DNA of 64,000 nucleotides from Impatiens glandulifera (taxonomy: Eukaryota > Streptophyta > Magnoliopsida > Ericales > Balsaminaceae): NCBI RefSeq assembly GCF_907164915.1, contig NC_061862.1:87468846-87532845 (forward strand), in the 5' to 3' direction. Of the stretch, positions 23,950-35,044 are shown one piece after another. Under the pieces are notes generated by a model. That model was not told the origin of the DNA. It saw nothing but the letters and a program-made list of their open reading frames with translations, and searched no databases. Every line of letters starts with the position of its first letter. Positions within the stretch are counted from its first letter, which is position 1. Made by a program: the position numbers and the translations under genes.

Positions 23950-26761
23950 TCTTAATGTTTGTAAGGGTACCCCGACCTTTGTCCTGTTCCATAACTTAGC
24001 ACGTGTTTGTGAGACACGTGACAATATGGAAGGACTACCGCGAGGAAGCTCGAGGTTCGATGCGTTTCAATCTTGGTTTGCGTGCCAGACATCTTTTAAA
24101 ATGAAACATTTAGTTTATAAAAATTTTTGAAAAACCTGGAGCGGTAAGAAATTAATTATGTAAAAATAATTAATACTTTGTTCAAATTTTAATAATTTGG
24201 GAGGCTAAATATCAATTTAACTTGAGCCCGATTTAAATTAATTAAACATAATCAATTTAAAGATTATTTATTAGAAAATCAGAGTCGCCAAGAGATTTTA
24301 TGAAAATCAATAAAATGATACGTGTACAAACGTATTTATACTAGTGTTTCTGAAAAAGGTGGTTCGTTGTATATTATACTCGGGAAAAGACTTTTGCGCT
24401 ATGTCCACTACGCCCGCCTAAGGACGGTTTTCAAAATTCTTCTAAATTAAACAAAGTCTGGCTTCTATAAATCTAATTATAACATTCCTTATCTTTAATT
24501 AGTAGTCCATGGGTCCTATATGAGGATCGACTTTAAATAATTGTACAAAATTACTTAAAGAAGAGGTGTGTACCTATTGCGTTGATGTTCAGATTTAACA
24601 AAACCTGAAAATATCAGAGGAGAATATCAGAATTTAAACATAAATTCTAAATGAGCCCTTATCCAAAACATTGGTTTAGGTGATATCCCGAAAATGTAAA
24701 AAATGTCATTTCTGACCTTTCGAGATTATTTGAAAATGGGTTTTGGGGTCCCAAAATTACGAAAATAACTATGGGTTTTGAAAAGTGAAACCAAATAGGC
24801 CTTAAGACCAGAGTCCTAGGGTCTGGATTCATTTTGGCCGATGTGGGCTCGGTCGGGCTCGATTATGACTGGGGTGGTTTGGACCATGGCTCGATCGTAT
24901 GGGTTAAGGGACTGGAGATCCTAGTCTTGAGCTTGGGAGGCTCGGTCCCAAACTCGGATGGCTCGGTCCCAGGTCAAGTTTGTCGGTCTAGGTACTTGGT
25001 CCTAGGGTTAGGTAGTTATCGGTCTTAGGTCTACGGTTAAGGTCAAGTTTGTCGGTACTAGGTTAAGTGGAGGCTCGGTCCTAAGGTTATGTTTCTTGGT
25101 CCTAGTCCTTGGTCCTAAGATTAGAGTGCTCGGTCCTAACCCTCGGTCCTAATAGGTTAGAAAGTTTGTTCATAATCCTCGATCCCGGACCTCGGTCCTA
25201 GCTAAAGAACACCGATCGTGGCACTCGGTCCTAGCTGAAGAACATCGGTTGTGGCCATCAGTCCTAGTTGAAAAACCTCGGTCGTGGATGAAGAACACCG
25301 GTCGTGGCTGAAGAACACTAGTCGTGGAATTCGGTCGTGGCCCTCGGTCCTATTTTCTTGGTCCTCGGTCCTGTTTTCTCGGTCCTAGGCAAAAACTTAG
25401 GACTAAATGTTCTTATTTTGGACCAAAATTTTAAAAGTCCATAACTTTTGATTGGGATGATGAAATCAAGATCCGTAAGCTATAGTAAGTTCATATGATC
25501 ATGAAGAACAAAAGTCCTAACATAAATCATGATTTTGAAACCCTTACAAGGATCAATTTTAAAACACTATTTCTAGGTCAAATTATAGGATCTTTTAAAT
25601 TAGGCCATTTTAAGGCCTGATTTTTGTTTCATTAGCTTTGAAATGATGAATATAGTTGATCTAAACCAAAACAAGAATATCATAACATCATTAAAATAAT
25701 TTTTGAAAATTGAATCAAAATCTAACTTTTTTTTTCAAAAACTCAATTTGATCAAACATTATCAAATGATGAAACAGTTGCTTAGATTTCATCCTAACAT
25801 GTTTACAAACATGTATACCAACTAATTGGATCAACAAATCCAGATTAAAAGAAATAACACAAAGTTTTAAAAATCCAGATTTTCAAGCTTTTTTTCTAAA
25901 CTTTCAGTTTAATCAAACATGATCAAAAACTTGATTACAGTTGTTTGGAAATCATTCAAACATGTATACAAATATGTATAGCAACTATTTGAACCAAAAA
26001 ATTCGAATTTAATCCAAGAACATAAGATTTCAAAAAATCTAGTTTTCAAGTTTGATTTTCGGAAACTTTTTATTCATATAGATTTGATCTAATTTCTTTC
26101 AACAGAAAGCATATATGTGATCAACAGAAATCATATATGTGATATATAGAACGATTCTCAACAAAGAAATTCCATAATCAATGTTAATAACAAGATCAAA
26201 TCGATCAAACAATTTTTTTTGAAAATATTCAAAATTTTCAATTACAAATCAAAATTCATGGCTTCTGGAATTATACCAACAGTTGGAGAACACTCCTGGG
26301 AGGTGTTGGAAGTGATCCAGAAGTTTGGCTCACCAGAGAAAGTTTTGACAAAAACTGTTCTTGGCCTGAATTTGTAGGTCTTCGTCTGAAGTGAATTGGG
26401 GTGTAATTGATGGCTATTGTTTGATGATTTGGTAGTAGAAGGGTATGGGGTATTTATATTAGGGGAAAGTCGGTTGAGGAGGGTTAATTTAAGAAGAAAT
26501 TAACCTCCTACGAGCTTATCCCTAAAATCCTATCCGACAATTGGTAGCCTGATAAAGTTTTAGATAGAGGACTATCTAGGCACTAACGAGAGGAACGTGT
26601 AGGAGAAGAAATTAGCGGATTTGATCACATGTGGCCGAAGCTAGAGCTTTTGGAAGATTGGACACCGGCGAGGTCGCGATTCCTGCAAACGCAACGTTCC
26701 AACAAAGAAGACGACTGAAACGACGCTGTTTCGCCTAACACCGTCTGTGTTCCGTCCGTGG
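23950..26761 (-). repeat. Probable long LTR or LTR fragment of a Tat/Ogre-like retrotransposon
   Basis: The base composition is richer in G+C than the flanks and no protein is encoded. A segment with CAGAGTCGCCAAGAGATTTT (about 24279-24300), followed by the GGAAAAGACTTTTGCGCTATG and CCACTACGCCCG stretch, resembles sequence I associate with LTRs of Tat-lineage gypsy elements. On the minus strand TATAAATA (plus 26450-26457) could be a promoter, consistent with minus orientation. Termini and a target duplication were not found, so element type and limits are tentative. Confidence 0.35.
24838..25390. repeat. Degenerate minisatellite based on CTCGGTCCTA
   Basis: Over about 550 bp, variants of CTCGGTCCTA and CGGTCGTGG recur many times at irregular spacing, often separated by GCTGAAGAACA-type linkers (25200-25320). 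No conserved reading frame runs through it. Composition differs sharply from the AT-rich neighbours. Confidence 0.8.
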
Positions 26762-27293
26762 TGTCACGGCTTAGTCTTTCTACCAACGATCCGTGCAGCA
26801 CTAGTTACGATCTTCGCAAGAACGAATAACTAGTCAGCATTACTCGACGCAACACTCGACGCAACACTCGACGCTTAATATAATTAACACAAGAATTCTA
26901 GAGAGAGAGTAAACTCTTACAAAGAATAATATTATATCACTTGAATACTTGGTGATTTACAATGTAATACATCAAATGTATTTATAGGACTAATTCTAAC
27001 TATTACATTAATGACACAATAATTTAGGATATTCCTTATAAGTGTCAATTAGCGATGCACTAATTTAGGGTATTCCTTCTAATTACCAATTAGTGATGCA
27101 CTAATCAAGGACATTCCTTTTAACTATCAATTAGTGATGCGTTAATCAAGGACATGTCTTTTAACCGTCAATTAGTGATGCGCTAATCAAGCACATGCCT
27201 TCCAGCTAGAATATTCCTTGAGTTGGGCTTAAGAAGACTTAAGCGGGTTTAAGCATCCTCCTCTTCTTGGGCCAGGAAGATTGGGTCGTGACA
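26762..27293 (-). repeat. Gypsy 3' LTR, minus orientation
   Basis: The termini are inverted repeats: TGTCACG at 26762 and CGTGACA ending at 27293. On the minus strand the LTR is preceded by the purine tract GAGTGGGGGAGAA and by gypsy pol remnants, which sets its orientation and 3' identity. It contains a 41-bp unit repeated nearly four times (27046-27205). No matching 5' LTR was found in the window. Confidence 0.75.
27046..27205. repeat. 41-bp tandem repeat inside the LTR
   Basis: Units start at 27046, 27087, 27128 and 27169, each opening CAATTAG(C/T)GATGC, with the fourth unit partial. The exact 41-bp spacing is read directly. Confidence 0.85.
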
Positions 27294-27375
27294 TTCTCCC
27301 CCACTCAATCTGGAGGCGTCCTCGTCGCATCCTCCTTGTAGGCCTGGATGATGTCTTCACATATGATAAAAGTTT

Positions 27376-28107
27376 TTAGCGACATGTTAGCTTTCCAACC
27401 CATTTTTTCTCTAAAAATGGGCCTTTGTATTGCCTCACAAGCCCCTTGTGAACTTTGGAAAATCGTCTCCCTTGATGGAGGAGAAGTTTTACTATCACTC
27501 GGTTTCCTCTGAACTCCAAGTGTCTTCTCTTCTTGTCCTCCCATTTCTTCATTCTTTTGGCGGCCTTGGCTATTTCGCACTTCTTTTTCTTGAAGAGCAA
27601 CTCATCCGGTTGCCTCTTCGATTCCTCCAATTTGAGAGATTTTAATGCGATAAAGAACCACCGCCGATTGTTTAGTACATTTGACTAACTCTTCTCTGTG
27701 ATCCACCTCTCTCTTATGGTGTGGTTTCTTTGATAATCCAACGAGCATTACATCATGACCTTTCTCTAGGACAGTTGTAACTTCTGGAGGTATCTTTTCT
27801 TTAGACACTGTTTTCTCATCTTCTTTCACGGTTATAAAAAATAATGGGTTGGTCTTATTTGCACCTTTGGAGAGTTGCATGACAGATAAGTGCCTTAGTT
27901 TCTCTCTTTCCATCTCTTGTTAAAATTATTGTGCAGGTATTGTCTTGCTCTAGAATGTACATCGTATTAGCATAAGGGAGTAGGAAGGCATTTACCTTGT
28001 TTAGAAACTCTATGCCGAGAACCATTTTGTAGTCGTCCATGTCAGTAATGGAGAAGTCTAGATGGCCAGTCCACTCCCCCAAGTTGAAGACTAAAGGCAC
28101 CTGAGGC
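27376..28107 (-). pseudogene. Internally deleted gypsy pol remnant (protease end, RT start, integrase end)
   Basis: Reading down the minus strand, 28100-27914 gives LGEWTGHLDFSI and MDDYKMVLGIEFL (end of protease). Then IPPEVTTVLEKGHDVM and REVDHREELV (27830-27690) are the linker before RT. Next LEESKRQPDELL, the first part of RT, is fused near 27592 to KAAKRMKKWEDKKRRHLEF, VIVKLL and KVHKGLVRQYKGPFLEKKWV, which belong to the integrase C-terminus. RT proper, RNase H and the DDE core are missing, and the pieces are in different frames. The 3' LTR follows. Confidence 0.82.
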
Positions 28108-28109
28108 AG

Positions 28110-28829
28110 ATTCCATATTGTTCTTCATTCTCATCAGGGTGCTGGCGACTGTAAAGGCAGAAAATACCCTGGGAGAATTGATTTTCTCAGGTTCACCCAT
28201 CGGAACCCCCAAATGCTCCAACAATCGACTTAGTTGAGCCGCGAACGTTATGCTTTCCTTGTTCGCCTGGTTGATAGAAAAGCTAAGGTTTTGTAAAAGA
28301 GTTGAAGCCCAGTTTACCTGGATTCCCTTTGAGATGGCGCACATATAGTCAAAACGATCTTGACTATAGAGATGGAAGGAACCAGCCTTCCCTTGGAGTG
28401 TTTTGCTATCACATCGTTTAGCAAAATATAGTGAGGTTTGAGGACCTTCTTACTTCCATTTACATGAATCATCGAACCATCAGCAAAAAAAGCTTTCTTC
28501 ATCTCTTGCATTATATCTGATGAGAGAAGCATGTCGAAAGTATGCCCCTCCGTCGGAAGTTCAAAGAACTCCGCATAAACAGTCTCGTCGAATGATACTT
28601 CCACGCCATTAACGGTTGCTACGATAGAGTCGCCTACCATTGTTGCAGATTTGAAGAACTCGTGAACTTCCTTTTCGTAGAATATGAAAGGACATCCAAG
28701 ATATTTTCTCAAACCAGAATACTCTAGGGTTCTAAACATATCCACCACTTCCGGTTGATCGAAAGTGTAGACCGATGGAAAGTCCACCTGCAATGTACAA
28801 TGACCCAGCGTGATTCTCTTGTTCACCAT
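28110..28829 (-). pseudogene. Uncharacterised repetitive ORF fused upstream of the gypsy remnant
   Basis: The ATG at 28829 (MVNKRITLGHCTLQVDF) has a good leader context. The protein reads VDMFRTLEYSGLRKYLGCPF, EVHEFFKSATMV, FELPTEGHTFDMLLSSDIMQ and PHYILLNDVIAKHSKG. One frameshift near 28355-28365 moves it into DYMCAISKGIQVNWASTLLQ and RLLEHLGVPMGEPEKI, which ends near 28110 at the junction with gypsy protease sequence. It resembles an abundant uncharacterised ORF family I remember from Lamiales assemblies; no function is known to me. It could be a captured host gene or a Gag-like protein of a non-autonomous element. Confidence 0.6.
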
Positions 28830-28949
28830 TTTTAGAGGAATATGAACAGACACAAGATTAAGAGAGATTTAGAGAGAAAGATGCAAAGAAAACTAGGGTT
28901 CTTAATAATCTTGAGAGATGAAAAGTTTTCAAACTCATGCAAGGATGTC

Positions 28950-28957
28950 CTTATATA
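28950..28957 (-). promoter_or_regulatory. TATA box candidate upstream of the 28829 ORF
   Basis: On the minus strand TATATAAGG lies about 120 bases above the ATG at 28829, followed by a pyrimidine-rich leader (28860-28900). No LTR end or primer-binding site lies between it and the ORF, so this looks like an ordinary gene promoter. Confidence 0.5.
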
Positions 28958-29229
28958 GATAGAGAAAAGATATACAGAATAACCGTCACTATTCTTAAGG
29001 GTATGGCCCATCAATTAATGTTAGACGTCCTTTCCAAAGAGTCATAATTAAAAATGAGGGTATATCAGTCATTCTCTCTAAACTTGAAAGACATGTGTCT
29101 TCATGTTGTTAAGAGATGACTGTTTAATATTTGAGCGGGAAAAATGGATAGCTCTTCACGTGGGACAGTTGTCCTTGATCAGTCTAATCGGCACATAGTT
29201 AGACATTTTTCTTACTGCACAAATCCATA

Positions 29230-29480
29230 CAACTAAACGTCTATTAGACGGATGGGTCCATTAGACGCATACGTCTAATTCCGTGTTGTGAAGATTACGT
29301 CTAATGTCTATTAGACGTGTACGTCTAATTACGCATGAACACCACGTGTTAGACGTGTGTTTGGTTAGACGTGAGCATCATCTTGCTCATGACGTAAAAA
29401 CGTCTAACGTCTATTAGACGTGTACGTCTAACCGCGTAGGTTTTAAACCTCAACATATAGACTTAGTTGTATAGATTGTG
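29230..29480. repeat. Short cluster of TTAGAC/GTCTAA palindromes
   Basis: Several copies of ATTAGACG-TGTA-CGTCTAAT, a perfect 8-bp stem with a 4-base spacer, and related halves occur in 250 bp, upstream of the TATA candidate at 28950. The same TTAGAC/GTCTAA core builds the large array at 32500-33460. Confidence 0.8.
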
Positions 29481-29789
29481 AGCAAAAATACGTCTAAGTA
29501 CAAACCGTTTCTTTTAGACATCCTTGTCTAATAGATCGATTAAGGTCATTTGTCTAGAGAGTATCTTTACTTTCAAAGTAATTTTCTCTCTCATTTTGTA
29601 TAGGGACAGAAAAGCATAAGAAACGGTTTTTGTGGTCTAAAGACCAAAAATATTTTTAACAAATAAAAACATTTAATCTACTAGAATGGAAAGGGTCATT
29701 ATTGATCTTCTAGGTTGTATACTCAAAATAGTATTTTTCCTGCTTCCTTCCTGCAATGCTCCTGCATCACCTACAAAAGAAACTATTTA

Positions 29790-31607
29790 CACATTTTGGT
29801 ACACATATTTAATTGGGTCCTCGATCAATTAATCCCTTAGGAATCCATATTTGAGTTATAATTGTGGATTTCCCATTCTGCATTGTGATTAATGCATAGG
29901 ATTTTGACTTAGCAGATGACTTCCTACTAGCCACTGATCTATTAGATTTTGAAGAAGACTTTCTTTTAAAACTCCTTGACTTAGAGTCAGGTTTTAGATT
30001 GCCAGACTTGCTGGCTGCTTCTAGCTTATTCTTAAGTCAGCTAATAGTCGGCGGAACATAAATTATTTCATTTTTGAAAGCTACTTCTTCATGAATAGGA
30101 TCAGTTTCAATGTCAGGCATACTCCCTTTGACAAAACTTATTGGCTTAAGCTTGTCAGTTGCTGAGTTTGACTTTTTGTAGGACATGTTAGGGTCATTGC
30201 TATCAAATCCTAATCCGGATCTAGATCCAGCAGGTTTTAACTTGCTGATCTGATATTTGACAGATTCTCCAGACCTTGTCTATGCACAGACAACATAATT
30301 TAATCTCTTATTTTCTGATGAAAGAGTTTGAATCTGTTCTTTGAGTATCTCATTCTCAGATGAGATCTCTTCAACCTTCTTTTCGAAAACGTTTGACTCT
30401 TCAGTTTGAAATAGAATCGGTTTTTTATATCTGGTGAAGATTTAGTTTCATTTAGGGATTCTGCTAGCTTTCTGTACTCGATGACCATGTCATCTAGTGC
30501 AGCTACCAGTTATTCCCTTGAAAACCTTTCGGAAGAGAAATCAAATACCTCAGTCTACTAAGTCCTTTCTTCATCTTCTCTTGTCATGAAGCAGACTACC
30601 TTTTCTTCATCACTTTCACTGGATGAGAAGTAGGAATCACGGTTGTTTCGTTTGTTCTTCCCGTCACCTGCCATAAGAGCCTTCATCTCTTTTCCATCAT
30701 CCTTTGCATTTTCACGTTTCGGCTTCCGGCATTCCGATGCATAATGACCTTTAATACCACAGTTAAAACACGTAAAATTAGCTTTAGATTTCTTAATGTC
30801 ATTAGAATTTGAAGAGTTTGAGTTAGAGTTTCTCTTCTTTATGAAGTCGCCAAACTTCTTCACAAAGAGAGACATGGCGTCGCTGCTCAGCTGCTAAGCC
30901 GCCATCTTCACATCCGGAGCGGTTGGTGGCTCTTCAGCAGTCACCAGCGCCTTGGCAATGATAATAGATGTGGATTGATCTTCTTCCATCCTACAGTTCA
31001 GCTTGAACTCATAGGCCTTGAGATCAGCAAAGAGATCAAAGAGAGAGATCTTGTTAAGATCTTTGGATTCTCTCATTGTCATTGTCTTTATGTCCCATTC
31101 TCTTGGAAGAGCACGCATGACTTTAATAGCAAGCTCCCGGTTGCTATATGTCTTGCCTAGGATGGATAGGGAGGAGACAATCTTGTTGAATCTGGTGTCG
31201 AAATCGTTCATTGTTTCATCAGGACGCATCTTGAAGCTATCAAACTGCTGAGTGGCAACCATGATCTTGTTTTCCTTGGTTTGCTCGTTGCCCTCACACA
31301 GTTGGGTGAGTCTGTCCCAGACCTCTTTGGCAGTATCGCATTCGATAATGTAGTTGAACATACTATCATCGAGAGATCTGTACAAAACATCAAGAGCCAT
31401 GTTGTTGAGGTTGTTCTGCCTCTTTTCCTCAGCGGTCCAGTCAGCCTTCTCCTTATCGATCTTGATAGGGCCTTCTGTGACAACACTCCACATGTCATCA
31501 TGAAGAGAAGATAGATGAGCACAAACTCTTTTCCTCCATACAATGTAGTTTTCTTGAGAGAAGGTTGGAATGGTTGTAGCACTAGCATCTTTGGTTATGG
31601 TCGACAT
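29790..31607 (-). pseudogene. SIRE-like copia Gag, interrupted
   Basis: The start ATG is at 31607 (MSTITKDASATTIPTFSQEN). The first 238 codons carry the copia Gag core (YIVWRKRVCAHLSSLHDDMW, CEGNEQTKENKIMVATQQFD, LAIKVMRALPREWDIKTMTM, LNKISLFDLFADLKAYEF). A single TAG at about 30894 interrupts the frame. It continues in phase to a zinc knuckle (CFNCGIKGHYASEC) and a Ser/Glu-rich stretch, with more stops near 30555 and 30520. ALDDMVIEYRKLAESLNE resumes at about 30500. A Ser/Lys-rich segment then leads to IWIPKGLIDRG near 29830. This combination is typical of the SIRE/Maximus group. Protease, integrase and RT are absent; sequence after 29790 is unrelated. Confidence 0.8.
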
Positions 31608-31638
31608 TTTTCAGGAAAAGCTTGAGAATAGAAACAGA

Positions 31639-31650
31639 GCTCTGATACCA
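31639..31650 (-). other. Primer-binding site of the SIRE-like element
   Basis: On the minus strand TGGTATCAGAGC starts two bases after the proposed LTR end (31653) and about 30 bases above the Gag ATG. This fits initiator-Met tRNA priming. Confidence 0.85.
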
Positions 31651-31652
31651 AT

Positions 31653-33619
31653 TGATAGGATCGACTTTATCGATAGAGACGGGGGTCTGAATATTGATGA
31701 AGGCTTATGAAAAACGGTTTGAAAGAAATCTTGTTAGAGATTTAATTCGCTTTCTATTCTACGCAAACACTTAAAACAGAATCAAGGCGGAATTGTTTAA
31801 TTAGGTTTGAAGCTCAAGAGGAAAAATGTGAAGATGACAGAAATGAGAAGATACAACATTTTGTTGATGGATGTTCGAAGCAAACTCTCTTACGTCACCC
31901 CTTCTTCCAACCACCGGAAGGATTCACTATAATATGATTCGAATCAAATACAGTTTGCACACACTTAGCTCACTATTGAACAGAACACACTCTGTTCAGT
32001 TTACAAGATGAAGAATATCACTCAGCTAATGGTGTTTTTTTATTCTAGCTCTCTCTTGATTCACACATAGTACAATCAGGAAAGCAACTTACGGCTTGAA
32101 TATTCAAAGAATTGATTTCTTAGTAGTTCTTCTCAGATAGTATTTCTTAGTTGATCGAATGGCAGTTCGTCCGTTGTCCTTGAGATTTGATAAATACTGG
32201 GCAGAGACTAACGGTCGAATCTTTAGAATGATACGTGGCACTCTTCCATTGGAAAGCCTCCATAGTACACAGAAGGTTCTGATCACAAGGATCGTGGTCG
32301 TACACCAACTGGTAGTGCGCCGAATATTCCATCAGAGATGTACCTACAAAACAAGTAATGTGAGGGAAATTCTCTTGCGTGGCATTCATTGGTTGTTTGA
32401 ATATAGCTATCGTACTGATCTTCATTAGAAAGTGGAGCACGAGTAGAGTACAGCTATAGCACGTGGGTAGGCGGGTGATAGTTTCAAGCATACTGCTTAA
32501 GCATAACATTAGACGTATTTCAGTTAGACGACCTTGTCTAATGAAATCAAACGTCCCCGTCTAAGAGCATAATCCATTAGACTGCCTAGTTTAATGGGAT
32601 TAGACTTACGTCTAATTACAATCACTTCAGACTAATCTGAAGGAGTTAGACTACACGTCTAACTTTCACCAATTAGACTACATGTCTAATTTTTGAAAAA
32701 CTATTAGACTGCACGTCTAACTCCACTGAGTTAGACTGCACATCTAATTCCGGTTCTACTTCAGACTTGTCTGAAGGAGTTAGACTACATGTATAACTTT
32801 CAGGTTCTATTAGACTGCACGTCTAACTCCACGAGTTAGACTGCACGTCTAATTACAGTTCTACTTCAGACTTGTCTGAAGGAGTTAGACTACATGTCTA
32901 ACTTTCTCTTTCCATTAAACTGCACGTCTAACTCCGCTGAGTTAGACTGCACGTCTAATTCCAAATATATTAGATTGCACGTCTAATTACGAGTCCATTA
33001 TACTGCACGTCTAACTCCGTTAAGTTAGACTGCACGTCTAATTCCGAATTCATTAGATCACACGTCTAACTCCACGAGTTAGACTGCACGTCTAATTCCA
33101 AATATATTAGACTGCACGTCTAATTACGAGTTCATTAGACTGCACGTCTAACTCCGTTGAGTTAGACTGCACGTCTAACTCCGTTGAGTTAGACTGCACG
33201 TCTAATTCTGAATTCATTAGACCGCACGTCTAACTCCACGAGTTAGACTGCACGTCTAACTCCACGAGTTAGACTGCACGTCTAAATCCGAATATATTAG
33301 ACTGCACGTCTAATTACGAGTATATTAGACTGCATGTCTAACTACGCTGAGTTAAACTGCACGTCTAATTCCTCTAGTTAGACTGCACGTCTAACACCGC
33401 TTAGTTAGACTACACGTCTAACTTCGCTAGTTAGACTACACGTCTAACTCTGTGCATCTAATGCAAAATCGGTCTAATGAGCCTCATTAGAACCAAGTCT
33501 AATCAAATTGTTCTTTAATACACCTACATCAAAAACAATTAGACGCAAAAGTTATTTCATCATCAAAATCCCAATAGTCAAACTATTTCAACACTAAGTC
33601 AAAATAATTTGACCCAACA
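31653..33619 (-). repeat. Probable 5' LTR of the SIRE-like element, with an internal palindrome array
   Basis: On the minus strand the proposed LTR starts TGTTGGGTC at 33619 and ends CCTATCA at 31653, just before the primer-binding site. At 1,967 bp it is long, though SIRE-group LTRs can exceed 1 kb. The inner end is secure because of the primer-binding site. The outer end rests only on the TGTTGGG terminus, since no second LTR or target duplication is available. Half of its length is the repeat at 32500-33460. Confidence 0.55.
32500..33460. repeat. Tandem array of TTAGACTGCACGTCTAA palindromic units
   Basis: More than 30 units of roughly 24-30 bp, each with TTAGAC, a five-base centre (usually TGCAC) and GTCTAA, separated by short linkers such as CTCCGTTGAG, TTCCGAATTCA or TTACGAG. 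The palindrome core is far better conserved than the linkers. Early units (32510-32900) also include a TCAGACTTGTCTGA variant. Confidence 0.92.
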
Positions 33620-34229
33620 GTCTCTTAACTTAGTTAAACATTCCCTAAATAAATTAATCATTTCTATTTTAACTTTAAATAATACAGTATTGGCAAAAAT
33701 GATAAAATCCAAAGAAGATGGCTTCCACCAAAAGAGTAACTTCGTCCACGGTGAAATGAAAAAGACGAAGAAGATAAGTTGTAAAAAAAAACTTAAAATG
33801 AAAGATGGAAAATAGAAAAAGAGTTTTACTGAAAATTTAACAAGTTAAAAAGGGAAAGAAAAAATTAAAAAAATTAAAAAAATTATACTTAGTCATCCTA
33901 TACTTGTTACAATATTATACCTCGTTTTAGGTATAAAGAGGGTTGACTCGACAAACCCTCGGGTTAGGCAACCCATTTACTAAATATATAAGATATTTAG
34001 TTAAAGTTTATTATTTTTTATACATAAAATGTTGTAACATATTGATTCAAGATATAAACTAGGAATTTTATTTGGTTATAGTTTAAATCTCATCAAATAT
34101 TTTTTGAGCAAAATTTTAAAGTAGACCTAGGACAAAAAAGTCAATATTTTTTCTAAATGGGACTGGGACATTCTAAAACTCGGGACCAGGTATAAATTGT
34201 ACCCCTCAATGACACTATATATATAATAT
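33620..34229. other. AT-rich spacer
   Basis: Low-complexity A-rich DNA. The open frame at 33609-33815 is Lys-rich by composition and has no family resemblance. No other feature seen. Confidence 0.45.
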
Positions 34230-34660
34230 TTTTTTTACCAAAATCAACTTAATTTTATTGTAGACACTAATATCATATATATATACACTGGCATATTATG
34301 TTATTTTCCACATGGCATGGGTCAGCACATAATTAATAAAATTAAGTTTATAGGCGGGTCAACTTAAAATCCGACCCAAGTATCTATTTACTCTCATATG
34401 TATATCCAAATTAACCACAACTTTCGTCCTGACAATCCGGACACTTTGAAAATTAAGTATTATTATATATAAATATTAAATATTATTAGCCTAGTTGGTT
34501 AAAGGGTTGTACTTATTTTGTTATGTTGCAAGTTCGAAACATACATATAACATTTTAAATTTTATTTTTAACCGTTTTAAGTTTATGGACAGATTAACAC
34601 ACAATCAACCCAAATATTCATTTACTCTCACATATATATCCAAATTAACCAAGTATTCAA
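34230..34660. repeat. Inverted copies of the ~300-bp repeat family
   Basis: Two partial units in reverse orientation relative to 35045-36350, recognised by CGGGTCAACTTAAAATCCGA (about 34356-34375), TCTCATATGTATATCCAAAT and TGTTATGTTGCAAGTTCGAA. They face the direct copies across the (TA)n tract at 34758-34888. Confidence 0.75.
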
Positions 34661-34755
34661 ATTAAGAGGTCTTGAATTCGAGTCCGTCAGACGAACAAAT
34701 TCTACGCTTAGCTAAATGGTTAAATGTGTTTGTGGGTTATATGCTTAACCATTGT

Positions 34756-34890
<135 letters not shown>

Positions 34891-35044
34891 CATTTGAACT
34901 TCTTTTAAATCATCTTATAATCTATATTTTTAAAATAACTATTAAAGTAATTATTATATTACATATTGACTTATAATCATATCTATTGATTTTTATAACA
35001 TATTAGTATGTATATCTTTTTTAAATTTAAAATCATATATATAT

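Noticed and set aside
23998..24025. Pair of G-boxes (CACGTG twice in about 23 bp) as a promoter
   Set aside because: No gene follows in either direction; the site is inside a putative LTR region.
24834..25028. Open frame of 64 codons in the CTCGGTCCTA region
   Set aside because: It is Gly/Val-rich because of the repeat composition, has no family motif and is surrounded by stops.
32104..32509. Overlapping open frames on both strands near the SIRE-like element
   Set aside because: They lie within the proposed LTR, overlap in opposite directions and have no recognisable domain.
32500..33460. CRISPR-like array
   Set aside because: The units are palindromic repeats with 7-13 bp linkers in a plant LTR, not direct repeats with unique spacers of constant length, and no cas genes exist.
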